A stretch of DNA of 64,000 nt from positions 186,001 to 250,000 of the forward strand of contig JARGSG010000197.1 in assembly GCA_030374805.1 (NCBI GenBank). Direction: 5' to 3'. The notes below the pieces were generated by a model, which saw nothing but the letters and a program-made list of their open reading frames with translations, searched no databases and had not been told where the DNA came from. Source of the stretch: Gracilaria gracilis. Taxonomy: Eukaryota > Rhodophyta > Florideophyceae > Gracilariales > Gracilariaceae. Positions 8,410-20,240 of this stretch are shown in pieces (position 1 is the stretch's first letter; every line of letters begins with the position of its first letter). Both the position numbers and the translations under genes were made by a program.

Positions 8410-10225
8410 GTGTGTCAAAAGGTCTGTGAAAATCAACTTAACTTGCAATTTGAAGCTGCTTGTCTTTGTCGCTTTCGTGTTTTGGGTACGTCGGTTCTCT
8501 AGCAACGGCCGCTCGGGTCTCGCCGAACGGGGTAAATGCATATATACCCCCCCCCCCCCCCCCCCCTACCCCCGTGGTCAAAGCGACAGAGATTCCCATT
8601 TGGTTCATTCAGGGTTTTGCCCTCAATATGTTTGTCTAGTTCTTTCCAGACCAAAAGGTTGGGTGAACCAAAAGGCTATCTCAACTTCATTCCTTCTTCA
8701 CCATTGTGCAGTTCTCGTGCTTCCACCAATGTTTTGACACATGGAGAGACGGCTGTAACCTTTCCACCTGTGATAAGACCGTTTCTAATTATGTGCCACT
8801 CGGAGTGAGTGGCCCACTCCCCAATTGAGCGGAATGTTGATTCGTTTCTTCCACCAGCTTCTTGAGCTCCCAAACTGGCGAAGAAAACGCCTTCGCGCAG
8901 CGTGGAGCTCATTTCTAGTCGAATTTGATTGAAAAGTGTTGCCTGTGAAAGCACTATGTACCAAGGGTAAGGGCTAACGCTAACCTTGAGGGCCCTCAAC
9001 CTTCACAGCCCTCGGCCTTGATGTGAAATGAAAGGTGCTCCAAATCAAAATTTCTCTCTCTTCCTCTTTATTGAGTACTCTAGCAGCTAGAGTTCTAGTA
9101 GAGTCTAGCTTTTTAACGAAGAACGTCTTTATTCAAACACTCTCCAAGAAATCCAGCCCTCTTTCTGTCCATTTGCTAATAATCTCTGCAACACGAGTCG
9201 ACGTTCCCGAGGAGGGATGGAGCACAATCGTCTCCATTTGTCGACAACGGTACTAAGCCAGTTTTTGTAGCTTGGGGAGTGTAAACAGGGAGTGGCTGCA
9301 GGTTTTCTATGAAAGTTTTGTACATGGGTTAACAAAACATGCCCCTGTTCATCGTGGCTCGCTCAGTCAGTAGTAAGCGGGTTCGTGGTATGGGTTACCC
9401 TTGCACTCTATTACTTCAAAAATGTCGAAGAACGTTTTTGACGACTTTGTACACAAAACTGAGGCAATTTTCTCGCAATGTCAAGGGATTAAAGCCATCA
9501 CGATTCTCGTATACAAGTTTGTGTACGGTTGACGTTCTCTGGTTTTCGTCTGATCCCCGTCCAACTAAGGGGTGAGGAATATGAAGAAACAATGGGCTCT
9601 GGACGTCGACGTTGTCATTTGTTCGGAGTATTCTGGGCCAAACGAAAAGGTGTATGAATGCAGATCATGCGAGAAAGCCTATCTACGGACCGGACAATGA
9701 GACAGACAGATAGACAAAAGCGCTCTACACTATTACTGTGATTGGGAAAAAGAGAGAGAGAGCGAACCCAATCAACTCCATTTGCTCCGTTCTTTGGGTG
9801 CATCTACGTCACAGCGAATGTTTCTTCTTGTTTGTGATCATCTTGCACCTTCTATTCCGGACCTTTTTGGAAAACTTTTCATCGATGTTAAGAAGAAGAA
9901 GAGAAGAAATAGACTGCAAGTCTCACTGACCCCGACTTCGTTTTGCCCGAAGGATGAGACGTATCTGGAAAGGTTGAAGGGTCAAGATGTTACAAGTGTT
10001 GCATCAGATAGATTTAAAGATTCGATGTGCCTCGTTGCGTTTGCTCTGTACCATTACCCTTCTGGTCAATAGAGACTCCTTCGTTCTACGAAACGATCGG
10101 GATTCTGCCCTTTCATTCCGGTTTTCTTGCTTCATTTAAGCAATTCTTACCATGCTTCAAGAATTATATTGCAACCGACATTGAGAGAGTGAGATGTACA
10201 TGAAGAATTTAGTTATATTATGTCT
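8410..10225. other. Intergenic region, no gene seen
   Basis: 1.8 kb without a credible frame. It contains the poly-C run (8547-8566) and a short GA microsatellite near 9750. No tRNA or element ends were recognised. Confidence 0.55.
8547..8566 (+). repeat. Homopolymer of 20 C
   Basis: Twenty consecutive C follow TATATA and are followed by TA and five more C. Likely length-variable and a sequencing hazard. Confidence 0.9.
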
Positions 10226-11761
10226 CTAAGACGACTCTTTTGTCATTCTGCGAGACGACCAAGCAAATGACATTGCTCCAGGGGTTCCCGTAGAGGTTGA
10301 GACTAATGCCTCAAGACCCGCACCGATTACATGCCTACATACACATCGTTCCGGGGCAATTGTTATGTGCACATTGTCTGGAGAAGAACATGCTGTTCTT
10401 ATCTTTCGAACCTGGGCTAGGCGACCACTTGAAACGTCAAAAATATGCAACTCACAGTCCGAATGCTTTTCCTGTCGAACCGGGATGAAACCAATAAGCT
10501 GACCATCAGAGCTTAATGTGATACTTCCTTTGTCCGCTTGATATTCAGTGTTTCTATTTTGCTTGAGAACTGTGTAGAATGATCCTGAATGTCGAGTGTC
10601 ATACACTGCCCAGCCGTGTGGCGTGAAAGTGGAGAAAGAATCGTTGAACGAATCAGCAAACGCACTGCTCCGACAGTTAATCGTCTCCGCGAAGATCACT
10701 ACTGCAATGTTCCCATTGATAAGAAAGTCCGCAACTTTCATTGGCCTACCAGAACGAAGGATGGGTAGTGCGGATATATCGACGTCCTTCAAATCATTCA
10801 TGCTGATCTTCCGCACGACGTGACCTTCACCCCATTGTTTTCTGAGCTCAAACAAATAATTCCCGCAAGGACTTGGCCTTGCTTCGATAAGCTTTCCAGC
10901 AGTTTCACAACGAGCAAATATCAAGCGGTTGAGACTCTTCTCCACAGAAATCACAACCCCAAACATCTTGCTCACGCAGCCTGGGGGTATGTACGTTCTG
11001 TTAGGGTGCGCGGTAAAAGTGAAATCGACAAGCCGAAATCGACGAGCTTCGTAGGTAACGTTCCTGTCAGAGTTATTCTCCTTCCACCGAATAATGGTCG
11101 TCGTGACACCCTGTTCTTGATCATAGACGTCTCTGGGATGCGAAATATCCACATCCTCATACTTCACCTTTATCCCGAGTCCTTTTCCTCGTCTGAGATC
11201 TACCGACACTTCCTGAAAAACGACATGGTTCATATCCTCTGAGAAACTTATGCCAACTTCTTTGCCCATGATCCCTACGTTCACGCTGTACCTTCGTTCA
11301 ATGGACCTTATTCGCTCCACGTGCCAAACCCCGTCCTCACCTCCGACTTTTGTGAAGCGATGGATCAAATAGGCGCGATCGCCATAGATAGCGAATATTG
11401 AGCTGTCCGACGAAAACGCCATATCCAAGACTCCAGGCATCATGCCCATGCGAAGAACAAGTAGTTGCCGTTTTGTTTTCAACTCGTACACCCGCATCAT
11501 AGGATATGACCTGAAGAACACCGCCAAAAGTGTTCCGTCGGGACTAAGTGTATGGCATTCCACACTATCCGGGATTATGGAAACCTTGGACATGACATCT
11601 GTTGATTCGAAGCGTTTGGTCACCAGTTTACCTAGTGCTTCATGCAGAGATGATCCCGAGAGAGCTGCAAATCGACTGTCTGTGCCAGACATCCGGCTTA
11701 AAACTTCACTCCAGCCATCTGTGTGCAAGCACGGAGCGTTGGTGGGTTGGACACTGTTCAT
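10226..11761 (-). CDS. Protein with beta-propeller (WD40-like) features, unknown function
   Basis: 511 residues from the ATG at 11761, intact. Propeller-like blades are visible: LSPDGTLLAVFF followed by RVYELKTKRQLLVL (about 73-104), then DMAFSSDSSIFAIYGDRAYLI (about 112-133), and late ITLSSDGQLIGFIPV followed by LHIFDVSSGRLAQVRKI (about 425-460). Each has the S-x-D/G-x-x-L/I-A and (L/V)-(Y/F)-(D/E)-(V/L) rhythm of WD40 or related repeats. The GH and WD dipeptides are mostly missing, so formal WD40 detection may be weak. No signal peptide or membrane segment. Probably a scaffold or regulator; partner unknown. Confidence 0.75.
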   Translation of the reverse strand: MNSVQPTNAPCLHTDGWSEVLSRMSGTDSRFAALSGSSLHEALGKLVTKRFESTDVMSKVSIIPDSVECHTLSPDGTLLAVFFRSYPMMRVYELKTKRQLLVLRMGMMPGVLDMAFSSDSSIFAIYGDRAYLIHRFTKVGGEDGVWHVERIRSIERRYSVNVGIMGKEVGISFSEDMNHVVFQEVSVDLRRGKGLGIKVKYEDVDISHPRDVYDQEQGVTTTIIRWKENNSDRNVTYEARRFRLVDFTFTAHPNRTYIPPGCVSKMFGVVISVEKSLNRLIFARCETAGKLIEARPSPCGNYLFELRKQWGEGHVVRKISMNDLKDVDISALPILRSGRPMKVADFLINGNIAVVIFAETINCRSSAFADSFNDSFSTFTPHGWAVYDTRHSGSFYTVLKQNRNTEYQADKGSITLSSDGQLIGFIPVRQEKHSDCELHIFDVSSGRLAQVRKIRTACSSPDNVHITIAPERCVCRHVIGAGLEALVSTSTGTPGAMSFAWSSRRMTKESS

Positions 11762-14040
11762 CTAGAAAGCGTAGTTTTTGTATGTGTTAATGGTGAACCT
11801 TAGCTGAGACCCGAAGGGAAGAAACGAAGTCTTCTCAGGAAAGCAAAGGAGTATAGTCAAGCTAGGTGAAAAGATGCAGGTTGCCTTAGCGACTTGTACA
11901 AGGGGGGGAGGAGCCACAGATGTAAGAGACACACATGGTAGTTCTCAATGAGCCTTTAAATCCTGTACCGTTACGGCGTTTGGAAGGGTGGCATGTCGAA
12001 CATCCTTACCGTTTCGGGAAACAAAGCTAAATTGGTTTCCAACCAGTTCCATCATGAAATGCAGAACTCAAGCGCTGCATAATGGCGCTCTTTGGAAACT
12101 GCTCCCTCCTACATGGCAGACGAACGTTTCCCGTTTGGGATGGTCAGTGCATGTGGCTCCAACGCACAGCGCCAGGTTACAACCCTACTTAACTGGTAGT
12201 AGTACAAGGGTGGCCCTTTTCTTGAACGTAGATTGGGCCACATGTTGCTGTACGTATCTCTACCCTAGGTCATCCCGCCGTGACGCATGATTACCGTTGC
12301 AGCTTCGGTTTGGTCATTCCCTAATTTACACCGCAGCGACGAGAAACACTGCAACTAAAGTTCACCATGCAAGTCCTGCTGTTCGAAGACGCTCCCTCGT
12401 TTCTCGAAGAGGACCCGTACGGTAGGCTATTGCCCAAACGCTGTTGTCGGATTCGGGAGAAAATTCTTTTCTATGTTCCCTGGGCAATGTACTTGAGCTT
12501 CCTTGTGGGTCCAGAACCTCTTACTCGAAGCCACATAAAACTTGGACACTAGAGAAGTCCCCGATACAAGTTTAAAAGGATAATGGATGGTTGAAATTAA
12601 GGAATACTTCAGCGTGGGGAGGGTTTCGGAGAAACGTCGCAGCGGTTGACGACGGTCTGTGTCGTCAAGAAGAAATGAACCCCCTGACCCCGAGAACAAC
12701 ATATTTGATCCAATTTCTAAGAACAAATCCTTTTCTGTAGAGTAACTCAACTAAAGAGTTGCAATTTGGAAACGGGCACGACGAAGACAGAGCTGTAATT
12801 GCAGCGCCCCAGTACAGACGTTCCGGGACTACTTCCATTGTTCATATGAAAGTCTCCAGCAGCAGTTGTGAAGTCTTGTCAACCAAGGTTCGAAGTTATA
12901 AAGTACAATAAGCTCTCGTCACACAGCTCAGGCCTCGCGATGATGTACAAAAGTAGAAGCTTGGAGCGATAACCTTCCTGGTAGATGCAGCTTTGGTGAT
13001 CATGATGATCAGCGGGAGGAACTGGTTCCATGAAATGTCAGCTCGGCCAATTCTGTGTAGAGGCTTTCGGTTCTCAGTTTATACGTCGCTTCATTGTCGT
13101 TCCATGTCGGGCGTTCAGAAACACTTCAACATTTCTTCGACGAAATGATGTTACAGAAGAAACCAGCCAGTCAACAGTTATCATTTACTCGGCGGAATTT
13201 ATCATGTCCTGGTTCTTTCAGTCCATGTGGGCAGCAGTCTGCGGCAGACCATCTGCCATAGAGCTCAGAAAGAGAGAGCATGTAGTAGAAAACCGTTACA
13301 GTTAAAGTTTCCAGAGCTTGACAGAAAGCATGCAAGTTTCGCCAACGGATATTCATCCAAGTCTTCAAAACTTACAGGGGGAAGCTTGACAAAACGCCAG
13401 TCGCTTAGTATCTTTCCCCCTTCAGACTTCAAAATTGTGTTCAATGTTACGCTTTGCCCATGGATATAAAGGTGGCTGCAGTGCCACATCACAAGTATCT
13501 CTGCCGTGTGAAAGACCTATGCAAGCTCTCAGTCCTGAGTCCGCAAGGAGTTTTTCCCATGTGCGAAATGGTAGTTGTGTGTCGTACACAATGGGATTCC
13601 TTCATCAATCTGCGACAGGAGTAACACTCATTGAGTATGTATGGAGGTATTGCAGTCGTTCCTCAACGGCACCAAGGGCAGATGCTATGCCACTACCAAG
13701 GGTAGCGTTCCTAGTAGGAACTTCCCACCGTGCGTTTGGTGAAGAAAGTGGAATGGCAGCGGGGCCAAGCCTTGGCTGCCAAGCACATCGCAAGTAAGAT
13801 ATACGCTACTGATTACACGTGGACCATGAAATTTTGAAATTTCAAAAGTTCAAGTTCAAACAGCTTTGCAGGGAGACTAAAAACGTAGGTAGTTGCAGCA
13901 ACTATATTGCATCACCCAACGCAGGAAACATGCTCATTGTGTCGCGTCTGCCCTGCCTCCTACCAACCGGCACCCCCTCGCAGCTGTCCATTCTTCCTCT
14001 TCATTGGCACACCATCAGCTATAACACCTTACCCACAATC
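11762..14040. other. Intergenic region, no gene seen
   Basis: 2.3 kb between a leftward and a rightward gene, so it should contain both promoters. Only short unrelated frames are present. ATAACACC at about 14019 is a weak TATA candidate for the coiled-coil gene. Confidence 0.55.
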
Positions 14041-15213
14041 ATGATGTCAGAATCTCATCAACGACCATTACTGGTCACATCTCTGCGAGAAAACGACAAT
14101 CGCATGGAACAAATCGAAGGCGAAAACTTCGACCTCAAGATATTGCAGTGGAATATGAATAAAAGGGCTGGTAGGCACCGCGATTCTTCGTCTTCATTGA
14201 TCCCGGATGCGTTTTACGATGAAAGTAGTGATGGCTCCAGGAACTCAAATGGATACACAGACATCATGGATCCAGACAAGAAGATAGAAATCCTCAAGGC
14301 GGAACTCAATGAAGCAAGGGATAACTATGAAAAGTTACTCATTGAGATGAATGAGATCAGACAGGAAAACGACGAACTAGCGGTCGAAGCCGATCAGAAG
14401 GGGCGGGATTATGCAAATCTTTCTGGTGATTTTCGGAAGAAGGCGAACGAGTTGCAACAGCGAAAGGACGAATATAGCAAGAAACTTGGCGCCCTGCGAA
14501 AGGAATTACAAGTGGAGAGAAGCAATGCGAGTGAAATCAAGCGCGCTGCTGAGGAGGCACGGCGCGAGAAAGATGAAGCCAACAGGCGGTATGAAGCCTC
14601 ACAGAAGCAGATCAACGAAATACAAATTAAAACCGATGGGCTTCAAATGGAAAAAGAAGTTATCAAAGCAGCTTTGACAGACGCAGAATCTTCGCTCTCG
14701 AGAGAAAAAGAACGTTCCAAGACAAAGGATGATGCGTTGTTGAGGGCTGAACAGCTCGAGTACGAGACCAAGCAAATCTCCATCAAAGAGCGAGCGCTAC
14801 GAGAAGAATCAGAAAAACTTGTTTCTCAGAAAGCTGCCGAACTGGAATCAGCGCTGAGGAAGGCGAACCAGTATCTCAACGACCGAGAGGCGATTTCGGC
14901 GTCATTGAAAACAGAGCTAGAAAATGGGAAGACATGGGAGGAGGCCAATAGGATGATCGGCGATGGGAAGATGTTCTTTGCCGCAGAGTCGGAGCATTAC
15001 GTTGAGCTGCAGAAAACCATTCAAGACGGTGAATCTAAGTTTGCGGATACTACGAAGTACAATCCCAAATGGCGAGAAGATGTTGCAGCGCACCTTAATG
15101 CCTGTCTGAAAATGTTGTGCTTCATGGAAGCAGAGACGCAAGCTCGGAGAATGTATGTCCTCAAGTGTGGCTCTTCGACGACTGTACAGGAACCTAACGT
15201 CGAGGTTGCATGA
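14041..15213 (+). CDS. Coiled-coil protein of unknown function
   Basis: I start it at the double ATG (14041/14044). An in-frame ATG at 13819 would add 74 residues that look like leader sequence. The product is about 390 residues. Residues about 80-305 are a nearly unbroken heptad-rich coiled coil (high E/K/R/A/L, IEILKAELNEARDNYEKLL and similar). The last 85 residues are non-coiled, with helical KYNPKWREDVAAHLNACLKML and a Cys-containing C-terminus, and may be a small conserved domain. No transmembrane helix. Possible cytoskeletal, centrosomal or tethering role by structure only. Confidence 0.75.
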   Translation: MMSESHQRPLLVTSLRENDNRMEQIEGENFDLKILQWNMNKRAGRHRDSSSSLIPDAFYDESSDGSRNSNGYTDIMDPDKKIEILKAELNEARDNYEKLLIEMNEIRQENDELAVEADQKGRDYANLSGDFRKKANELQQRKDEYSKKLGALRKELQVERSNASEIKRAAEEARREKDEANRRYEASQKQINEIQIKTDGLQMEKEVIKAALTDAESSLSREKERSKTKDDALLRAEQLEYETKQISIKERALREESEKLVSQKAAELESALRKANQYLNDREAISASLKTELENGKTWEEANRMIGDGKMFFAAESEHYVELQKTIQDGESKFADTTKYNPKWREDVAAHLNACLKMLCFMEAETQARRMYVLKCGSSTTVQEPNVEVA

Positions 15214-16152
15214 AGCGATTTTGAGAATACGCTGTGTATCTGTTCTTTTGCTAGCGACGGCGGAAACATAGGCGTTATCCTTGTGGTCTAGCAGTTTCAA
15301 CACATCTTTATTCCGGCAAGGAGAACTCGTGGGTAAAGCGTTAACCCTAAACTGTGCCTCGTCGACACGGGTTGGAAAGTGAGACGTGAACTGCAAGTAC
15401 CGTAGAAATGAAGTGTTCTTCCCGGATCCACGTAGTCTCAAGCAAACTTACTATCTGTGAGGTCGACATTACAAGTGATGTGGTTGGTAAGTTACTTAAT
15501 AATTCGTCCTTGATCATCGCAGCTCTCGAAATACTTTCCTCACGCATCTCGCGTGCCTCGACGAAGGCGTTTTCGAAGATTGTACGATATCCGCTTTCCG
15601 ATCAATGAATACGAATGAAACAATAGCGTTTAAACAGAAGCAATGCGCATACACAGTTTATTGTTAATAGGCCCCACTAAGGTAAAGCTCGCGGAATATA
15701 TAGAGCTCCCAGTCGTTCATCTGTGGCTCGTTAGACATCCAATCACAATCTTCAGAGGAGCGCATGTTACGTACTTCATCCCATTACTACAATATATGCC
15801 ATTGCTGAAATCGTTGTGGACTTGTTCCAGAAATAATCAAGAAAACCGGTTGACGGCTTGAGTGGAGTATCTTCTGATGAGGGTAGGTAAGGTACCGGAA
15901 ACATACTTGATATGCACAGTAACAAAGAACGCATAATTCGCTCTTGAACCACATTGCTTGGCTGGTAGACCGATCATTGCACGTAGATGGGTGTATTCAC
16001 AGAGTCATCGAAAGTCAGTCGAATGGAATTGCACCAACTGAAGAACCGTCCAGTTTTGGTGAGATCCAATCTGCAGTCATAAATCCCTGATATATGGAAT
16101 ATGCGCCAATATTTGCTAAACCATAACGCAAACTAGCAACTCGATAAGATAG
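15214..16152. other. Intergenic region between convergent genes
   Basis: 0.94 kb of 3' flank of two convergent genes. No gene or repeat recognised. Confidence 0.5.
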
Positions 16153-16833
16153 TTACTTCTTCTTTGGGTCCGAAATAGCAGATATCAACAGGTCAGCAGT
16201 GAACACATTCATAGCGATAGCAGCATTGCAGAGAACCGCAAGACGAAGCAAAGCTTTCACATCGCTTTCATGAGGCTGAGCAGTGAGGGGGTCCCAGAAG
16301 AAAATCAGAACACTAATGCGTTGTTCCGCCACCAGAGCACCAATTTGCTGGTCACCACCAAGCGGCCCACTGTTCATAAGCCGCACATCAAGACCAGTGT
16401 TCTCTGAAATCAAGGAGCCAGTTGTTCCAGTAGCCACCAAATCGTGCTTCGACAGAGCATCTTTGTGCTTCTGGGCCCATTCAATGAGAGTAGACTTGAG
16501 GTTATTATGAGCGATAAGAGCGATTCCTTTCTTCTCCCTCATGTCTGGGAGATCGTCCATGGCCAACGGTTCGTCATCGTTGAAGGAGTAGAAGTAGTTC
16601 TTATCCTCGAAACCATGTTCAAACACGACATGGTCAAAGAGACCCATGTGGCGCATCCTTTGACCAATATCAACTGCCTCGCGGCGGGTCTTGGCATATC
16701 CAGAATTGACAAGCCAGTCAATGGCTTCGCTGCCAACGAAACACTGCTTGTACTTGTTCAGACGGTATCTCCTGTCCTTGACCGAGACGTTGGCGCGGAA
16801 TTTGGCCACTAACATGGGATCAACCATTTCCAT
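16153..16833 (-). CDS. DEP domain fused to methylglyoxal synthase
   Basis: 226 residues, ATG at 16833, intact. Residues about 8-85 form a DEP domain: FVGSEAIDWLVNSG, then REAVDIGQRM and GLFDHVVFEHGFEDKNYFYSF, as in signalling and membrane-targeting DEP modules. Residues about 101-218 align along their length with bacterial methylglyoxal synthase (MgsA), which turns dihydroxyacetone phosphate into methylglyoxal plus phosphate. The checkable active-site positions are present: H109 and K113 (E. coli H19, K23), the TGTTG phosphate loop at 136-140, SGPLGGDQQ with D161 (catalytic D71), D181 (D91), H188 (H98), D191 (D101) and the LLRLA arginine (R197). It ends about 30 residues earlier than the bacterial enzyme after TADLLI and finishes in KKK. 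Bacterial origin of the enzyme part is likely. The DEP part suggests membrane or GPCR/phospholipid-linked control of a glycolytic bypass. Confidence 0.9.
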   Translation of the reverse strand: MEMVDPMLVAKFRANVSVKDRRYRLNKYKQCFVGSEAIDWLVNSGYAKTRREAVDIGQRMRHMGLFDHVVFEHGFEDKNYFYSFNDDEPLAMDDLPDMREKKGIALIAHNNLKSTLIEWAQKHKDALSKHDLVATGTTGSLISENTGLDVRLMNSGPLGGDQQIGALVAEQRISVLIFFWDPLTAQPHESDVKALLRLAVLCNAAIAMNVFTADLLISAISDPKKK

Positions 16834-18875
16834 TTTGAAGTTGAAGTAGCGGCAAAGCTAATGCTCGGAGAAACCCAAACGTGTGCTTGCAATGAGTTCA
16901 AATAAAGAGGGGACTTGGATAGGTAGCAGACAGCGCGCGTGAAAAGTGAAGGTGGGGCGTTAGTGCGCTTAAGAATGAGACAGTAAGTAAACGCTCGTGA
17001 GCCTCACGACGTGAGGGGGCTTCTTGATAAATAATTCTGTAACTGTGAGAATGGATCGTAGAAACCTCGGGGTCTGCGATGCGGTGGGCTTGGCGGGCGG
17101 CAGCAGGACAGTAGATACACTGTACTGTTGTAACATTACCAGTAGATACAGCTACTACCGACGAATCGCCTCGAGCTTGGGCAAAAAGGCTGTGCAGGAA
17201 ACTCGAGCGTCATTTTAAATACACGGTCGCCTGCCTTGTTGTCAACAATGCAATGAACCAAAATATCAACGTAGAGCTTTTCGGCCATCAACAGCTCCAG
17301 TGCTTGTTGCCAACTGATCTGTCAATTCAACGAAAGGGTGTTAAAAGATGCACTTCTTTTGTACTATACAGAGGTACTTGCACCTCCACGCGACTGTTGG
17401 CTCCATCAAGACAGCATCATGCTGTTCAAGAGGTAAAACGCTACAGTGTAGACACCTACGCTCTTCAATGCATGTTCAGGATGCGAATGCTATCATACTA
17501 GATGACAGCACTTCGCCTTTTTTATCGCCACCCCCATAGATACTTGTCGAATGTTAAACTTTTAACTAAAAGCCAATCATTGTCTTCTCTCCAACTCTGC
17601 AGCCGTCACGGGACCCACCATCTACAACATAATGTTGAATACAGAGATATCATTCATAAACCGCCGTTTTGACATTGTTAATGCTAGGCTTCCGGGCACA
17701 TCAAGTCCTATTTACCAGTACTTTACCGAATAGTATGTAATGTTACTGGTATTTGAAGAGATATCTATGAAGTTTTAAGAGGGTGTTTGTTGCCACAATA
17801 CCAGCCACCTAGCTACGTGTAGAGGACATGCGTCGGAACTTACATAGCATTACCACGGACTCCGTCGTACAAGATAGATTTCTTCGCAATTTAGTATTTT
17901 TGGCAACCCAGCCAACCAGCAATGTTTGATGGTCGCAGTTTATTCACGAGCATCGTTTTAAAAGGGAAGTTAATGGTGTTTCTTCCATAACCAGCAAGTA
18001 TCGACCGCTTCTTGTCACTTCGAACACGCGGAAAATAGGATCCAAGTCAAGAACGTACCATTCAACTCTTTACCGGTTTAGCGTCAGGCCCAGCCTGGTC
18101 AGGCCCCTATAAAGCCACTCGTTCGTTCGTTTTTCCGAAGGTAGGATAACGCAATGAATTTCTCCGCGAAACCACTTCTCCGAACTAACCTTATTGAGAG
18201 TATCTGAAGGGAGATCCTATTGAATCGAAATCTTGTTTGTAATCTATGGAAGATGTTTGACTCTCTTCCTCTGGCGCAGTCTTGTCATGAACCTCTCGGT
18301 AAGGTGTCAGAAAGCAAAGTTTTTGGATGATCAGTAAAGCCCTTCGTTGTTATCTACATTATACAGCATGACGAATTTCATTTCTGACCTCAACTAATCT
18401 CAAGCTGATAAAAAGCTTCGTTGTGGACAAGGGCCTCTAACCGTGTGATCCTCGTAGAAATCAAGTTCAAACATAAAGGGTTTTTCATTACTGCATTGCA
18501 GATGCCTGCATTTGTCACGAAGAGCAGCTTAATTTTGAAACATTACACGATATCAGAATTCAAAATGGCTTTTGGGGTGTTTCATATTCCTAATGAGAGA
18601 TAGGTTGCTCCCTGACATGGACTCTCTGCATAAAGACTACATCTTCGTATAAGTAGTATCCGTTTTGGTAGTGCAAATTGGAAATGGAGTCGTTTCAATC
18701 TTGCCGGTCTACATATCTTGGACCTATCGACATTTACTAGAACACAAAATAATGAATTAGGGTGTCATGATATTGCTTTGAAGTAGACGTCTAGTAACAA
18801 CATGGACGAAGACAGATTGGGTGCTAAACCTACGCCCCGACCTTGCAGTGACACAGTAGACCAACGGCGTTTTTT
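16834..18875. other. Intergenic region, no gene seen
   Basis: 2 kb upstream of the DEP-methylglyoxal synthase gene, up to the target duplication of the LTR nest. AT-rich with many short frames and no recognisable domain. Confidence 0.5.
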
Positions 18876-18880
18876 TACAC
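18876..18880 (+). repeat. Target-site duplication TACAC, left copy
   Basis: TACAC directly precedes the left 215-bp LTR and recurs at 38299-38303 directly after the right one. Confidence 0.75.
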
Positions 18881-19095
18881 TATGCAGATATGCAGAACTG
18901 AACGCCGCGCTTCGCAGGCGAAACAAGGGAGAAAGGCTGGTGATCGATCAGGAGTGGTTCTGTGCTCCCCCGTCGCCTTGGCTTTATTATAGTGAGCCTA
19001 GTTTTCTCTGGATTTCAATTCAAAACAACGGCGCTCTCGCCACGGCGCAGTGTTTCTCTACCTGCAATCCAGACTCTCATGTCTATTGGGTAACA
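18881..19095 (-). repeat. LTR of element A, left (3') copy
   Basis: 215 bp. On the element's strand it starts TGTTACCC. Direct copy of 38084-38298 with about 10 mismatches. Confidence 0.8.
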
Positions 19096-19519
19096 GGGGT
19101 CCAAGGAACAACTTTCAGTTTGTTTCTTCAGGGAAATACAACTTCAGGGCTCTAGTTTTGAGTTCGCGGTCTTTATACGTATACAGGTAGTCTTGGAGTA
19201 GACCAGGTAGGTTTTCACAAATGTTTGCTAAAGGCTCCCAAGTTTTGTCCATGTTGTCCGGTAGTTCTTCCCACTAAACCAAAATCTTTATTCCAGTAGG
19301 TCCATCTTTGATAGTGCCTAAAGATTTGGCTGCTTGCCACTGTGTCTCGTTGCTACGAGCATACTCCAAAAGTGCTAGATCAACCTCTTGATTGTCCAGG
19401 ACCGCTCTGTAGAGTATCAGACGAGAGACATGCACAAGTTGTTTGTCGTGCAGCACAAGATCTTCGACCTCAAATACCCAGTTGGACTTTGTTGCAACGA
19501 CGCGACGAGGGCCTTTCCA

Positions 19520-20240
19520 TTAAAACTCGAGCTTATGTTTGCGTCGTGACCTTGCCTCACGAACCAGAACATAACTTCCCACATAAATGTCGCTTCGATG
19601 AATATTAGTTTTGTCATTGTGCCTTTCAATCCTCTTCTTTCGGCTTGTGCTTACTTTAGATTTCATCTCTCGGTGCATATTCTCTAATGCATCCTGGAGC
19701 TCTTTGACTGACAGCAATTGTCGCATTCCCAGCTCATCTTCCGTAAAAGCGTACATAAACTGTTGCCCAGGCCAAGCCCTCATTAATGGCCTAACAGGAA
19801 CATGACCGGTGAATACTTCGAGTGGTGTGCGATACACTAATGGTTCGGCCTCAGATTTCAGACGCAGTCGCTGCAGCGGTGCATGGTTTAACACTCTCTG
19901 AACACTCTCTGCCACGCGCGGCCATTCTTTTTCTCCCATTTTCCATTCCGAAAGCAAGGCTTTGCAAGCTCTCAAAACTTCACGACACACTCTTTCAACT
20001 GATCCGTTACTCCAAGTACAGTACGGTGTTGTAAAATAGTGCGAGTAGTGGAATTCTTTGGATAACAAGTGTAGTAACTGGTTCTTGAAATCAGCACCTT
20101 GGTCTGTTACTAGCCACTTCCAGCCCCCGAACGAAGCAATCCACATACTAAGCGCTTCAGCAACTGCTGTCGTAGTACAATGCCCCAATGGAGAAAGAAC
20201 AACGAAGACGTTCGGGATCTTCCTCACACGAGGTAGCACA
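19520..20240 (-). other. Integrase-region fragment of element A
   Basis: The minus-strand frame contains an integrase core segment with VTDQGADF (second catalytic Asp region) and the later SNGSVERVCREVL segment with the third acidic residue, followed by a basic C-terminal part ending near 19520. This is Ty3-type integrase. It lies on the far side of the nested insertions from the other pol parts of element A. Confidence 0.65.

Noticed and set aside
13819-14040. Earlier in-frame ATG of the coiled-coil gene
   Set aside because: The added 74 residues look like translated leader; the double ATG at 14041/14044 is a better start.
16153-16833. MGS-like regulatory domain as in carbamoyl-phosphate synthase or PurH
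   Set aside because: All MgsA catalytic positions including GGDQQ and the PH-x-x-D-V-K-A-L-L-R-L-A block are present, which those regulatory domains lack.
18802-19155. 117-codon plus-strand ORF, partly repeated at 38143-38325
   Set aside because: The repeated part is the 215-bp LTR of element A; the ORF crosses the LTR edge and is a chance frame.
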